NCBI RefSeq assembly: GCF_002940005.1
Contig: NZ_MDEF01000005.1
Length of the DNA: 64,000 bases
Reading direction: 5' to 3' (one strand)
Source of the DNA: Xanthomonas hortorum
GTDB lineage: Bacteria > Pseudomonadota > Gammaproteobacteria > Xanthomonadales > Xanthomonadaceae
The position numbers and the translations under genes are program-made. Within the stretch, counting starts at the first letter, position 1. Each line of letters begins with the position of its first letter. Below, in pieces: positions 1 through 8,581 of the stretch. The notes beneath the pieces were generated by a model. That model saw only the letters and a program-made list of their open reading frames with translations. It ran no database searches and was not told where the DNA came from.

Positions 1-682
1 CCCCCGGACTCTAAACCAAGCCGCTACTCAGGGCGGGGGGATGTCGGGTGATCGATGAAATCGAATAGGTCACCACGCATGACGCGGACCGAAAGTGGAC
101 CGCGCCTGACGGGACCCCCTGAAACCACAAGCCATTCCCCGAAACTTGTCATACCCCGTGTCGCGATGTCAGGTAGCGGCGGCGCAGTATAAGCACGCCC
201 CAACGGATGCAAGCCGACAGAATGTCTCAAAACGACGCCTCAATTCACCATTATGAGAAAGCGCGCGCATTTGTCTTCAAAAATTTTCAATTCCCGTAAG
301 AGAGCAAGCAAACGCAACCATAGTCACGGCCGACATTGTGGAGCTCGCTATATTTGGAATCTGGTATGGGCCTTGGCTGCTGTGGGTACGAGCGCGTTAG
401 CGGACGCTGGATCGCCAGGGCGTGCCTCGTTGTTGGCAACTTCAGCAATGGATGAGGCTGTCTGGCGATGCGGAGCTGTCGATGCTATCGATCGCTCCGC
501 CTTGCGTCATCAATACGATCGGTATCGTTGCGGCTAGGAAACCCTGGAAATTGCTACGTAGGTGGGGGTCTTCCATTAAATTTTGGCCAAAGAATAAAAT
601 TCTGTTCCCGAAATAAAAGTATTAGTGATCGTAATTTATTTTTACAATCGGAATTTAAAGAAAATGACTTACGGATTGCAAC
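1..682. other. Unassigned region upstream of effector candidate
   Basis: No convincing gene was found here. Short open frames exist on both strands, but none shows a domain, a good ribosome site or plausible amino-acid composition. The stretch from about 575 to 680 is clearly AT-richer than the rest of the window, which is common upstream of type III effector genes in Xanthomonas. The first 240 bases could be the edge of a degraded mobile element, but no inverted repeat or transposase motif was recognised. Confidence 0.4.
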
Positions 683-707
683 TTCGGATCCAGCATCATC
701 CATTCGC
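683..707 (+). promoter_or_regulatory. PIP box (HrpX-binding type), TTCGG-N15-TTCGC
   Basis: The two half-sites TTCGG (683-687) and TTCGC (703-707) are separated by exactly 15 bases. This fits the relaxed plant-inducible-promoter consensus TTCGB-N15-TTCGB bound by HrpX. A weak -10-like hexamer TACTGC lies at 741-746, 33 bases downstream, near the usual 30-32 base spacing, although its last base departs from YANNNT. The box is 69 bases upstream of the ATG at 777. Confidence 0.75.
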
Positions 708-776
708 CTGCCTTCCGCGATTGTGAAGCTGATTCTGCTGTACTGCGTTTCTTACTGTTGATGATGAGGAATAGCA

Positions 777-1588
777 ATGGGAAACATCTGCGCAGGCGGT
801 ATCGGCAGTTCCCACGCGCGCACGAACTACGATGAGCACGTACACACCATGCCTCCCCGGCAGGCGCCGGCGACACCCATGGCGGATCAGTCGCCACTGG
901 GTGGGCTGCCTCCCCGCTCGCCGCGCGGGGCAGGGCCGTCACGGCCTAGGACGGAACTCCAGGACTGGGAGAAGGGCATCCGGCAGACCGTCCATGACAT
1001 GGCGCATAAGTTATTTAATTTGACCAGCCCCATCCTTGATGAGTTGGACGAGAGTGACCAGCGCAATGTCGTAAAGGTGCTGGGGAAGATGCTGAATCGT
1101 GTGGGTGGGAACAGCGCAGCCGGTGGCCCCGACGACTTCGCGCTACATATGCAGCGGATTCAAGATCAGGTTGGCTCTGGTCCAGCGCGGCGTCCCTCGT
1201 CGAGGCCGACGGAGACAGCCCTGTGCTTAAGAAGATGCGTAAGCTGGTGAACAGCATCGACCTTGCGCTTATGGCGGCCAAGGCAGGCGGCGATGTGCTT
1301 CTTACGGAATTAGTGCCGAGTCCAGTGTTCAACACAGCAGTGGTAGGGACTGTTTCGAACATGGCTTCCGGTTACGAGACCGGCTTCAATCCCCCTCCGG
1401 AAGAACTCGGGATGCGGATACAAAATCTGGTTGGAAATCTTTATCGAGGAGAGCGCGTGCCGAGAGGCATGGCCAATGCTGTTGCAGAATCGAAAAACGA
1501 CCCGGTTGCACTGTTCGCCAAGCTGCGGACGCTGCTTGAGCAATACCCGGCTCTAGGAAAGTACAGGAACGTGCAGGACTACAGCTGA
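777..1588 (+). pseudogene. Candidate type III effector, N-myristoylation-type start, one frameshift
   Basis: The gene starts at ATG 777, six bases after GAGGA (766-770), 69 bases downstream of a PIP box. The protein begins MGNICAGG, a Gly2 plus Cys pattern also seen at the start of AvrPto- and HopF-type effectors, where Gly2 is myristoylated for host plasma-membrane targeting. A Pro/Arg/Ser-rich stretch follows (about residues 25-60), then a helical region. The first frame runs to 1250, but its last 20 or so residues turn Arg/Cys-rich. From about 1190 the plausible protein continues in the frame ending at 1588 (SLVEADGDSPVLKKMRK onward). One missing base near 1185-1200 would explain this, and restoring it gives about 270 residues. 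I do not recognise a catalytic domain or a Xop family. Either the gene is inactivated or the sequence has an error. Confidence 0.65.
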
Positions 1589-2117
1589 GCCACCCGAGGC
1601 CCTACCTGATTCGGTTCCTACAGCGGCAATAACGCTTAGCGGGAAGGCAGCAGCCTTCGCGTTCGGCATCGTCGGGCTATTGGTCCGGCGACTGCGCGCA
1701 TTCAGGCGTTGCCGATGGCCGCCTCTCATGGTGGTGCTTGTCATACACAGCCACCTAACAAACATGGCAGACAACGCGCGCGATGGCACCGACAACGCTA
1801 CAGCCGCACTTGTTTGATTTTCGCCAATTCGACCGACACATGAAATTCGCAATGAAGATGCTTGACTGCACGGGTCAAGAATCGTCGCGGAGTTGCGCAT
1901 GAGTGCAGTCAGGATGGGCAGGGCCGGCAAGGCATCGAGCCGGCAAGCGTCAATGCAGCAAGCGTCACTACGGCAAGCGTCACCGCAGCAAGGGTCGATC
2001 CGGGCGGCAACGGGACAGGTGCGCGCAGGCGCGCCTGCGGATCTGCCGAGTGGCTCGGGCCGGGTTGCTTCCATCGTCGCGGCGCGTGTTCGCGCCGTCA
2101 TCTGCTGAGGGGGCGCC
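1589..2117. other. Intergenic region without a supported gene
   Basis: There are 529 bases between the effector remnant and glgE. A 71-codon open frame (1893-2108) overlaps the 15-bp tandem repeat and ends just before the glgE ribosome site, but it has no clear start signal. A 194-codon antisense frame looks like a high-GC shadow. The glgE promoter is presumably here, but I could not assign -35/-10 elements. Confidence 0.4.
1941..2000 (+). repeat. 15-bp tandem repeat, four copies
   Basis: Four consecutive 15-base units share the core GCAAGCGTCA, with the fourth diverged. The unit is a multiple of three, so any frame across it encodes a pentapeptide repeat (RQASM, QQASL, RQASP, QQGSI in the 1893-2108 frame). 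Confidence 0.8.
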
Positions 2118-5100
2118 ATGCGGATCTGTGTTCTCAATGAAACGACGTCTGCGCCTGGCGGGCTGGACCAGCGTTGTGTTGCCGCGCGTGAGGCGGGCTG
2201 CGATTACGTGGTGATGGCCGCGCCGTTCGCGCGCGATGCGGACGGCCGGCTGATCGAGCCGTCTGCCGGAGCCGATGCGCAAGGCGATCGCCTGCGTGAA
2301 GCGGTGCAGGCGGCGCAGCGCGCTGGCGTGAAGCTGCTGCTCGATGTGCGCCTGGACGAAGTAGGCGGCGCCAGCGCGGTGGTGCGCGAGAACCCGCAGT
2401 GGTTCCGCGCACGCAGCACGGCGGTGCCGGACCCACGTCAGCCGCGTACCACGCCGGAAGTAGCCGAGGCGCGTTTTGCCTATGCGCAGGAAGGTGCGGC
2501 GCTGGTGGAGTGGTGGAGCGCGCGCTTGCTGGACTGGGCGGCGCAAGGTGTGGCCGGCTTCCGCCTGCTGCAGCCGCAACAGGTGCCGGCGCAGCGCTGG
2601 CGCGAGTTGATCGCACGCGTCCATGCGCAGGCGCCGGAAGTGGTGTTTGCAGCGTGGACGCCAGGCCTGGGCACTGAAGCCTTGCAACAGTTGGCCGGTG
2701 CCGGGTTCGATGCGGCGTTCTCCTCGCTCGCGTGGTGGGATGGGCGCAGCAGTTGGTTCTTCGACGAAGACACCGCATTGCGCGCACTTGCCGCCCAGGT
2801 GGTTGCGGTGCTGGATGCGCCCGATGGCAAGCGTGCGGCGACGCCTGCGCAGCACTGGCAGCTGGCGCAGGCACTAGGCAGGGCGTGGTTGTTGAACGCT
2901 GCGCAGCTGGATGCAGTGCCCTCTTCCATCCGTGCCACTGACAGCGAGCCGGCAAGCAATGCCGGCCTGCGGCTGCGCCCGCTATTGCGCGAAGCCACCG
3001 GGCTGACGGCCGTGGCGGTGGAGCCGCTGGGCGGCTTGCCGTCCTTGTTGTTGATCAATGGCGATGCCGCACATGTAGTGCCGGTGCCGGCACCGGATCT
3101 GCTGCGTCTGCTCGGCGATGCCGAAGCGCTGGTGGGCGAAGACGGCAGCACCTTGTCTGGTGCGACGCTGGAAGCGCTGGAGCCGGGCGAGGTGCGCGTG
3201 TATCGCAGTGTACCGGCGCGGCATGTGCTGGCAGTGCCGCGCATGCGCCCACGTGCGCAGACGGCGGCCGCGTGGCCACGCGTGTGCATCGAATCGGTGA
3301 CGCCCTCGGTCGATAACGGCCGCTTCCCGGTCAAGCGCACGGTGGGCGACCGCATCTGCGTAGAGGCCGATGCGTTCTGCGATGGGCACGACCGCATTGC
3401 AGTCGCTGTGCTGTGGCGCCCGGCCGATGCAAAGACCTGGGCCAGCGCGCCGATGCGCGCCTTGGGCAACGACCGTTGGCGTGCGGAGTTTCCGCTGGAG
3501 CGCATCGGTACCTATGAGTTCCGTGTGGAAGGCTGGCGTGATGTGTTCGCCACCTTGCATGCGGATCTGGAAAAGAAGCGCGCCGCCAACACGGTGCTGC
3601 CGGTGGATGTGCAGGAGGCCGTGGCGGTGGTGCAGGCCGCGCATGCACGCAGCAAAGGTGCATTGGCCGAGCGTTTGCAGGCCGTCCTCACCCGCATCGG
3701 TGCGCAGAGCGAGCCGTTGCAGCAGCTGGCCATCGTGCTAGAGCCGGACACCGCACAGGCGATGGCGTTGGCTGACGACAAGCCGTTCCGCTCCGAGACG
3801 CCGGTGACCTTCCGGGTGGAGTCGGAGCGCCGCGCGGCGCACTTTGCCAGTTGGTACGAATTGTTCCCGCGCTCGCAGAGCGGCGATGCGCAGCGCCACG
3901 GCACCTTCGACGATGTGATCGAACGGCTGGCGCATATCCGCGCAATGAACTTCGACGTGTTGTACATGCCGCCGATCCATCCCATCGGTGCGAAGAACCG
4001 CAAGGGCCGCAACAACACGGTCACTGCGGTCGAAGGCGAGCCGGGCAGCCCGTATGCGATCGGCGCCAGCGATGGCGGGCACACCGAAGTGCACGCCGAA
4101 CTCGGCGGGCTCAAGGGCTTCCGCCGCCTGATCCAGGCCGCACGTGCGCATGGGCTGGAAGTGGCGCTGGACTTCGCCATCCAGTGCGCGCCGGATCACC
4201 CATGGTTGAAGGACCACAAGGACTGGTTCACCTGGCGTGCGGATGGCTCGATTCCGTATGCGGAGAACCCGCCGAAGAAGTACCAGGACATCGTCAACGT
4301 CGATTTCTACGCCAGCGGTGCGGTGCCGGATCTGTGGAACACGCTGCGCGATGCGGTGCTGTTCTGGGTCAACGAGGGCGTCACGCTGTTCCGCGTGGAC
4401 AACCCGCACACCAAGCCGTTCCCGTTCTGGGAGTGGTTGATTGCCGATGTGCGTGGGCGCCGCCCGGATGTGGTGTTCCTGTCGGAGGCCTTCACCCGGC
4501 CGAAGATGATGTATCGCCTGGCCAAGTGCGGCTTCTCGCAGTCCTACACCTACTTCACCTGGCGCAACCACAAGCACGAGCTGCAGGAGTATGTGGAAGA
4601 GTTGAACGAAGGCGTGCCGCGCGAATGCTTCCGCCCGCATTTCTTCGTCAATACGCCGGACATCAATCCGCAGTTCCTGCAGACCAGCGGGCGCAACGGG
4701 CATTTGATCCGCACTGCGTTGGCCACGACCTTGTCGGGGCTGTGGGGCATGTATCAGGGCTTCGAGCTGTGCGAAGCCACGCCGCTGGCGCCAGGCAAGG
4801 AAGAGTATCTGGACTCGGAGAAATTCCAGCTGCGCGCCTGGCCTGAGCGTGCGCCCGGCGATATCGTCGATGAGATCACCCGCTTCAACCAGCTGCGCCG
4901 CATGCATCCCGAGCTGCAATCGCACTTGGGCACGCGGTTCTATCAGGCGCACAACGATCAGGTGCTGTATTTCGGCAAGTTCCTGGATGCCGGTTACCTC
5001 TCGCGCAGCCGCAGCATGGTGTTGGTGGCAATCAATCTGGACCCCAATGCCGCGCAGGATGCCGCTATCGAAATTCCATTGTGGGAGTTGGGCCTGCCCG

Positions 5101-5234
5101 ATCACGCCAGCGTGGCAGTGGACGATCTGTGGGACGGCCATCGCTTCACATGGCAAGGCAAGCAACAACACATCCGGTTAGAGGCGACGCGGCCGTTCGC
5201 GTTATGGCGCATCCGCGCAGGAGAGGTCGCATGA
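2118..5234 (+). CDS. glgE: Alpha-1,4-glucan:maltose-1-phosphate maltosyltransferase with extra N-terminal domain
   Basis: GlgE transfers maltose from maltose-1-phosphate onto linear alpha-glucan in the cytoplasm. The start ATG 2118 follows GAGGGG. The canonical enzyme occupies about residues 390-1038, with WYELFPRS near 580 and the GH13_3 hallmark YMPPIHPIGAKNRKG. Predicted nucleophile Asp761 (FRVDNPHTK) and acid/base Glu790 (FLSEAF) are 29 residues apart, as in the Streptomyces enzyme, and Asp848 (NTPDI) fits the third acid. The protein is about 370 residues longer than a standard GlgE of about 660. The added N-terminal part resembles a GH13 barrel, but the usual nucleophile motif reads GFRLLQ (147-152) and the acid motif reads VFAAW, so it is probably inactive. 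It overlaps treS by four bases. Confidence 0.95.
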   Translation: MRICVLNETTSAPGGLDQRCVAAREAGCDYVVMAAPFARDADGRLIEPSAGADAQGDRLREAVQAAQRAGVKLLLDVRLDEVGGASAVVRENPQWFRARSTAVPDPRQPRTTPEVAEARFAYAQEGAALVEWWSARLLDWAAQGVAGFRLLQPQQVPAQRWRELIARVHAQAPEVVFAAWTPGLGTEALQQLAGAGFDAAFSSLAWWDGRSSWFFDEDTALRALAAQVVAVLDAPDGKRAATPAQHWQLAQALGRAWLLNAAQLDAVPSSIRATDSEPASNAGLRLRPLLREATGLTAVAVEPLGGLPSLLLINGDAAHVVPVPAPDLLRLLGDAEALVGEDGSTLSGATLEALEPGEVRVYRSVPARHVLAVPRMRPRAQTAAAWPRVCIESVTPSVDNGRFPVKRTVGDRICVEADAFCDGHDRIAVAVLWRPADAKTWASAPMRALGNDRWRAEFPLERIGTYEFRVEGWRDVFATLHADLEKKRAANTVLPVDVQEAVAVVQAAHARSKGALAERLQAVLTRIGAQSEPLQQLAIVLEPDTAQAMALADDKPFRSETPVTFRVESERRAAHFASWYELFPRSQSGDAQRHGTFDDVIERLAHIRAMNFDVLYMPPIHPIGAKNRKGRNNTVTAVEGEPGSPYAIGASDGGHTEVHAELGGLKGFRRLIQAARAHGLEVALDFAIQCAPDHPWLKDHKDWFTWRADGSIPYAENPPKKYQDIVNVDFYASGAVPDLWNTLRDAVLFWVNEGVTLFRVDNPHTKPFPFWEWLIADVRGRRPDVVFLSEAFTRPKMMYRLAKCGFSQSYTYFTWRNHKHELQEYVEELNEGVPRECFRPHFFVNTPDINPQFLQTSGRNGHLIRTALATTLSGLWGMYQGFELCEATPLAPGKEEYLDSEKFQLRAWPERAPGDIVDEITRFNQLRRMHPELQSHLGTRFYQAHNDQVLYFGKFLDAGYLSRSRSMVLVAINLDPNAAQDAAIEIPLWELGLPDHASVAVDDLWDGHRFTWQGKQQHIRLEATRPFALWRIRAGEVA

Positions 5235-8200
5235 ATGCAGTCCCATCGTTACAAGCCGACGCAGAACAGTCTGCGGTGGTTGCAGATCAGCTTTGGTACA
5301 AAGACGCGATCATTTATCAAGTGCACGTCAAGTCGTTCTTCGACTCCAACGACGATGGCATCGGCGATTTTCCCGGCCTGATTTCCAAACTGGATTACAT
5401 CGCCGAACTCGGCGTGGACACCATCTGGTTGCTGCCGTTCTACCCCAGCCCGCGCCGCGACGACGGCTACGACATTGCCGAATACATGGCAGTGCATCCG
5501 GACTACGGCACCATTGCCGACTTCGAGCAGTTGGTGGCGCAGGCGCATGCGCGCGGCATCCGCGTCGTGACCGAGCTGGTGATCAACCACACCTCCGATC
5601 AGCATTCCTGGTTTCAGCGTGCACGCAATGCGCCGGCTGGCTCGCCGGAGCGCGACTTCTATGTGTGGTCGGACACCGACCAGGAATACGAAGGCACGCG
5701 GATCATCTTCTGCGATACCGAAAAGTCCAACTGGACCTGGGATCCGGTGGCCGGGCAGTACTTCTGGCACCGCTTCTATTCGCACCAGCCGGACCTCAAC
5801 TTCGACAACCCCGCCGTACTGGAAGCGGTGCTGGAAGTAATGCGCTTCTGGCTGGATCGCGGCGTGGACGGCTTGCGTCTGGATGCGGTGCCGTACCTGA
5901 TCGAGCGCTCGGGCACCTCCAACGAGAACCTGCCCGAGACCCACGCGATCCTGCGCAAGATCCGCGCCACCCTGGATGCCGAATATCCGGACCGCATGCT
6001 GCTGGCCGAAGCCAACATGTGGCCGGAAGACACCCAGCAATATTTCGGCCAGAACGCCGACGAATGCCATATGGCGTTCCACTTCCCGCTGATGCCGCGC
6101 ATGTACATGGCGATCGCGCGCGAAGACCGCTTTCCCATCACCGACATCATGCGCCAGACCCCGGAGATTCCGGAGAGCTGCCAGTGGGCGATCTTCCTGC
6201 GTAACCACGATGAGTTGACGCTGGAAATGGTCACCGATTCGGAACGCGATTATCTATGGCAGACCTACGCCTCCGATCGGCGCGCGCGCATCAATCTGGG
6301 CATCCGTCGCCGTCTGGCGCCGCTGCTGGAGCGCGACCGCCGCCGTATCGAATTGATGACCTCCTTGTTGCTGACCATGCCCGGCACGCCGGTGCTGTAT
6401 TACGGCGATGAGATCGGCATGGGCGACAACATCCATCTGGGCGACCGCGACGGTGTGCGTACGCCGATGCAGTGGTCGATCGACCGCAATGGCGGCTTCT
6501 CGCGTGCCGACCCGGCGCAGTTGGTGCTGCCGCCGGTGATGGACCCGCTGTACGGCTTCCAGGCGGTGAATGTGGAAGCGCAGATCCGCGACCAGCATTC
6601 GCTGCTGACCTGGACCCGCCGCGTGCTCAGCGTGCGCAAGCGCTACCAGGCCTTCGGCCGCGGCACCTTGCGCTTTTTGTACCCGGGCAATCGCCGCATG
6701 CTGGCCTACCTGCGTTGCTATCAGGACGAGACGGTGCTGTGCGTGGCCAATCTGTCGCATACGCTGCAGGCGGTGGAACTGGATCTGTCCGAGTTCGAAG
6801 GCCGCGTGCCGGTGGACATCATCGGTGGCGGCAGCTTCCCGCCGGTCGGCCGCCTGACCTATCTGCTCACTGTGCCGCCGTTCGGCTTCTATGCGTTCCA
6901 GCTGGTCAGCGAAGGGACCTTGCCGGATTGGCATGTGCCCACCCCGGTGCCGCTGCCGGATTACCGCACGCTGGTGTTGCGTAGCGATACCGACGAAGGC
7001 AACGCGCTGCTGCCGCATCTGTCCACGCTGGAAAGCGAAATCCTGCCGGCCTGGCTGTCGGCGCGGCGCTGGTTCTCGGCCAAGGATCAGGTGCTGAAAC
7101 ACGTGCGTATCTCGCGTCGCACGCCGTTGCCCGGCGATGAGCCGATGAGCCTGCTGGAGCTGGAAGTGGAGCTGGAAGATGGCCGCCACGAGAGCTACAT
7201 GCTGCCGATCGGCATCGTGTGGGAGCGCGACCACCCCAGCACCCTGGCCGAGCAGTTGGCACTGGCGCGTGTGCGTCAGGGCCGCGAGGTGGGTTACCTC
7301 ACCGACGCGTTCGCCCTCAAGCCGATGGTGCGCGGAGTGATCGATGCGCTGCGCGAGAATTCCACGCTGGAGTTCCGCGATGGCGACGATGCCTCGCAGC
7401 AGGGACAGGTGCGTTTCGAAGCGACGCCGGCGTTGGCCACGCTGGATATTCCGCAGGATCCGGACATCCGTTGGTTGTCGGCCGAACAGAGCAACAGCTC
7501 GCTGGTGGTCGCCGACAAGGCGGTATTCAAGCTGCTGCGGCATGTGGCCAACGGCGCCAATCCGGAGATCGAGATCGGCCGTCGCCTGACCGAGATGGGC
7601 TATGCCAACGCCGCGCCCCTGCTTGGAAGCGTCAGCCGCATCGACGCGCAGGGCACCATCACCACCATTGCGTTGTTGCAGGGCTTCATCCGCAATCAGG
7701 GCGATGCCTGGCGTTGGACGCTGGACCATCTGGCACGCAGTTTCGACGAATACGCCACTGCGCAAACCGACGAATCGCGCGCCGAAGCCGTGGCCGGTTA
7801 CGACGCGTTCGCTGCCGTGGTCGGCAAACGTCTTGCCGAGCTGCACGAAGCCTTGTCGCGCGATACCGACGATGCGGACTTCGTCCCGCAGCGCATCGAC
7901 CTGCCCGCCGCCAACGATGTGGTGGCCGGCGTTGCGCGCCAGGTCGAACAGATGTGGGAGACGGTCAACGCACGCCTGGCCAGCAGCGACGATGCGATCG
8001 AACGCGACGCACTGGAAGCGGTGCTGGCCGAACGTTCGCAGCTGGAGGCCTTGCTGGCCAAGGCACCGGGCGTGCTCGCCGAGTCGTTGTTGACCCGCGT
8101 GCACGGCGACTTCCACCTGGGCCAGATCCTGGTGGCGTTCGACGATGTGATCCTGATCGACTTCGAAGGCGAGCCGGCCAAGCCCTTGTCCGAGCGCCGC

Positions 8201-8581
8201 GCCAAGGCCAGCCCGCTACGCGATGTGGCCGGCTTCCTGCGCTCGCTCGATTACGCCAGCGAAGTCTCGGCACGCGGCGAAGAAGGCACTGCCGCACGTG
8301 CGGGCGTGGGGGTGGATACGCATCTGGATGAATTCCTGGTGCAGTTCCGGCGCCGCTCCACGCAGGCATTTCTGGACGCGTACCATGCCGTGCTCGATGC
8401 CAGCACGCATCCGTGGATCGCACCGGCGGCGTTCAATGCAGCAACCTTGTTGTTCCTGGTGGAAAAGGCCTGCTACGAAGTGCGCTACGAAGCCGCCAAC
8501 CGGCCGGGCTGGTTAATGGTGCCGGTGGAAGGCTTGCGACGCATCCTGCAACGCGCGCGCGCTGATGCAGGAGACACATGA
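5231..8581 (+). CDS. treS: Trehalose synthase fused to maltokinase
   Basis: This bifunctional enzyme (1116 residues) interconverts trehalose and maltose (TreS, about residues 20-560) and phosphorylates maltose to maltose-1-phosphate (Mak/Pep2-type domain, about 630-1110), feeding GlgE. ATG 5231 is chosen over upstream frame extensions because it overlaps the glgE stop as ATGA and follows AGGAGAGG. GH13 residues are Asp218 (RLDAVPYL), Glu260 (AEANMWPED) and Asp327 (RNHDE). The kinase half carries VHGDFHLGQ and LIDFEGEP, the aminoglycoside-kinase-like catalytic and metal motifs. Fusion of these two steps is known in other bacteria. It is coupled to both neighbours by overlapping start/stop codons. 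Confidence 0.96.
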   Translation: MNAVPSLQADAEQSAVVADQLWYKDAIIYQVHVKSFFDSNDDGIGDFPGLISKLDYIAELGVDTIWLLPFYPSPRRDDGYDIAEYMAVHPDYGTIADFEQLVAQAHARGIRVVTELVINHTSDQHSWFQRARNAPAGSPERDFYVWSDTDQEYEGTRIIFCDTEKSNWTWDPVAGQYFWHRFYSHQPDLNFDNPAVLEAVLEVMRFWLDRGVDGLRLDAVPYLIERSGTSNENLPETHAILRKIRATLDAEYPDRMLLAEANMWPEDTQQYFGQNADECHMAFHFPLMPRMYMAIAREDRFPITDIMRQTPEIPESCQWAIFLRNHDELTLEMVTDSERDYLWQTYASDRRARINLGIRRRLAPLLERDRRRIELMTSLLLTMPGTPVLYYGDEIGMGDNIHLGDRDGVRTPMQWSIDRNGGFSRADPAQLVLPPVMDPLYGFQAVNVEAQIRDQHSLLTWTRRVLSVRKRYQAFGRGTLRFLYPGNRRMLAYLRCYQDETVLCVANLSHTLQAVELDLSEFEGRVPVDIIGGGSFPPVGRLTYLLTVPPFGFYAFQLVSEGTLPDWHVPTPVPLPDYRTLVLRSDTDEGNALLPHLSTLESEILPAWLSARRWFSAKDQVLKHVRISRRTPLPGDEPMSLLELEVELEDGRHESYMLPIGIVWERDHPSTLAEQLALARVRQGREVGYLTDAFALKPMVRGVIDALRENSTLEFRDGDDASQQGQVRFEATPALATLDIPQDPDIRWLSAEQSNSSLVVADKAVFKLLRHVANGANPEIEIGRRLTEMGYANAAPLLGSVSRIDAQGTITTIALLQGFIRNQGDAWRWTLDHLARSFDEYATAQTDESRAEAVAGYDAFAAVVGKRLAELHEALSRDTDDADFVPQRIDLPAANDVVAGVARQVEQMWETVNARLASSDDAIERDALEAVLAERSQLEALLAKAPGVLAESLLTRVHGDFHLGQILVAFDDVILIDFEGEPAKPLSERRAKASPLRDVAGFLRSLDYASEVSARGEEGTAARAGVGVDTHLDEFLVQFRRRSTQAFLDAYHAVLDASTHPWIAPAAFNAATLLFLVEKACYEVRYEAANRPGWLMVPVEGLRRILQRARADAGDT

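Noticed and set aside
1..240. Edge of an insertion sequence
   Set aside because: Composition hinted at mobile DNA, but no terminal inverted repeat, direct repeat or transposase motif could be seen.
1553..2137. 194-codon minus-strand frame with Cys-Asp-Ala repeats
   Set aside because: Its repeats come from the 15-bp tandem DNA repeat, it overlaps the effector end and the glgE start, and it has no recognisable product.
3738..5171. Long minus-strand open frame (477 codons) opposite glgE
   Set aside because: It is a third-position GC shadow of a gene with clear catalytic motifs and has no domain. Similar antisense frames at 6254-8116 and 8485-10356 were dropped for the same reason.
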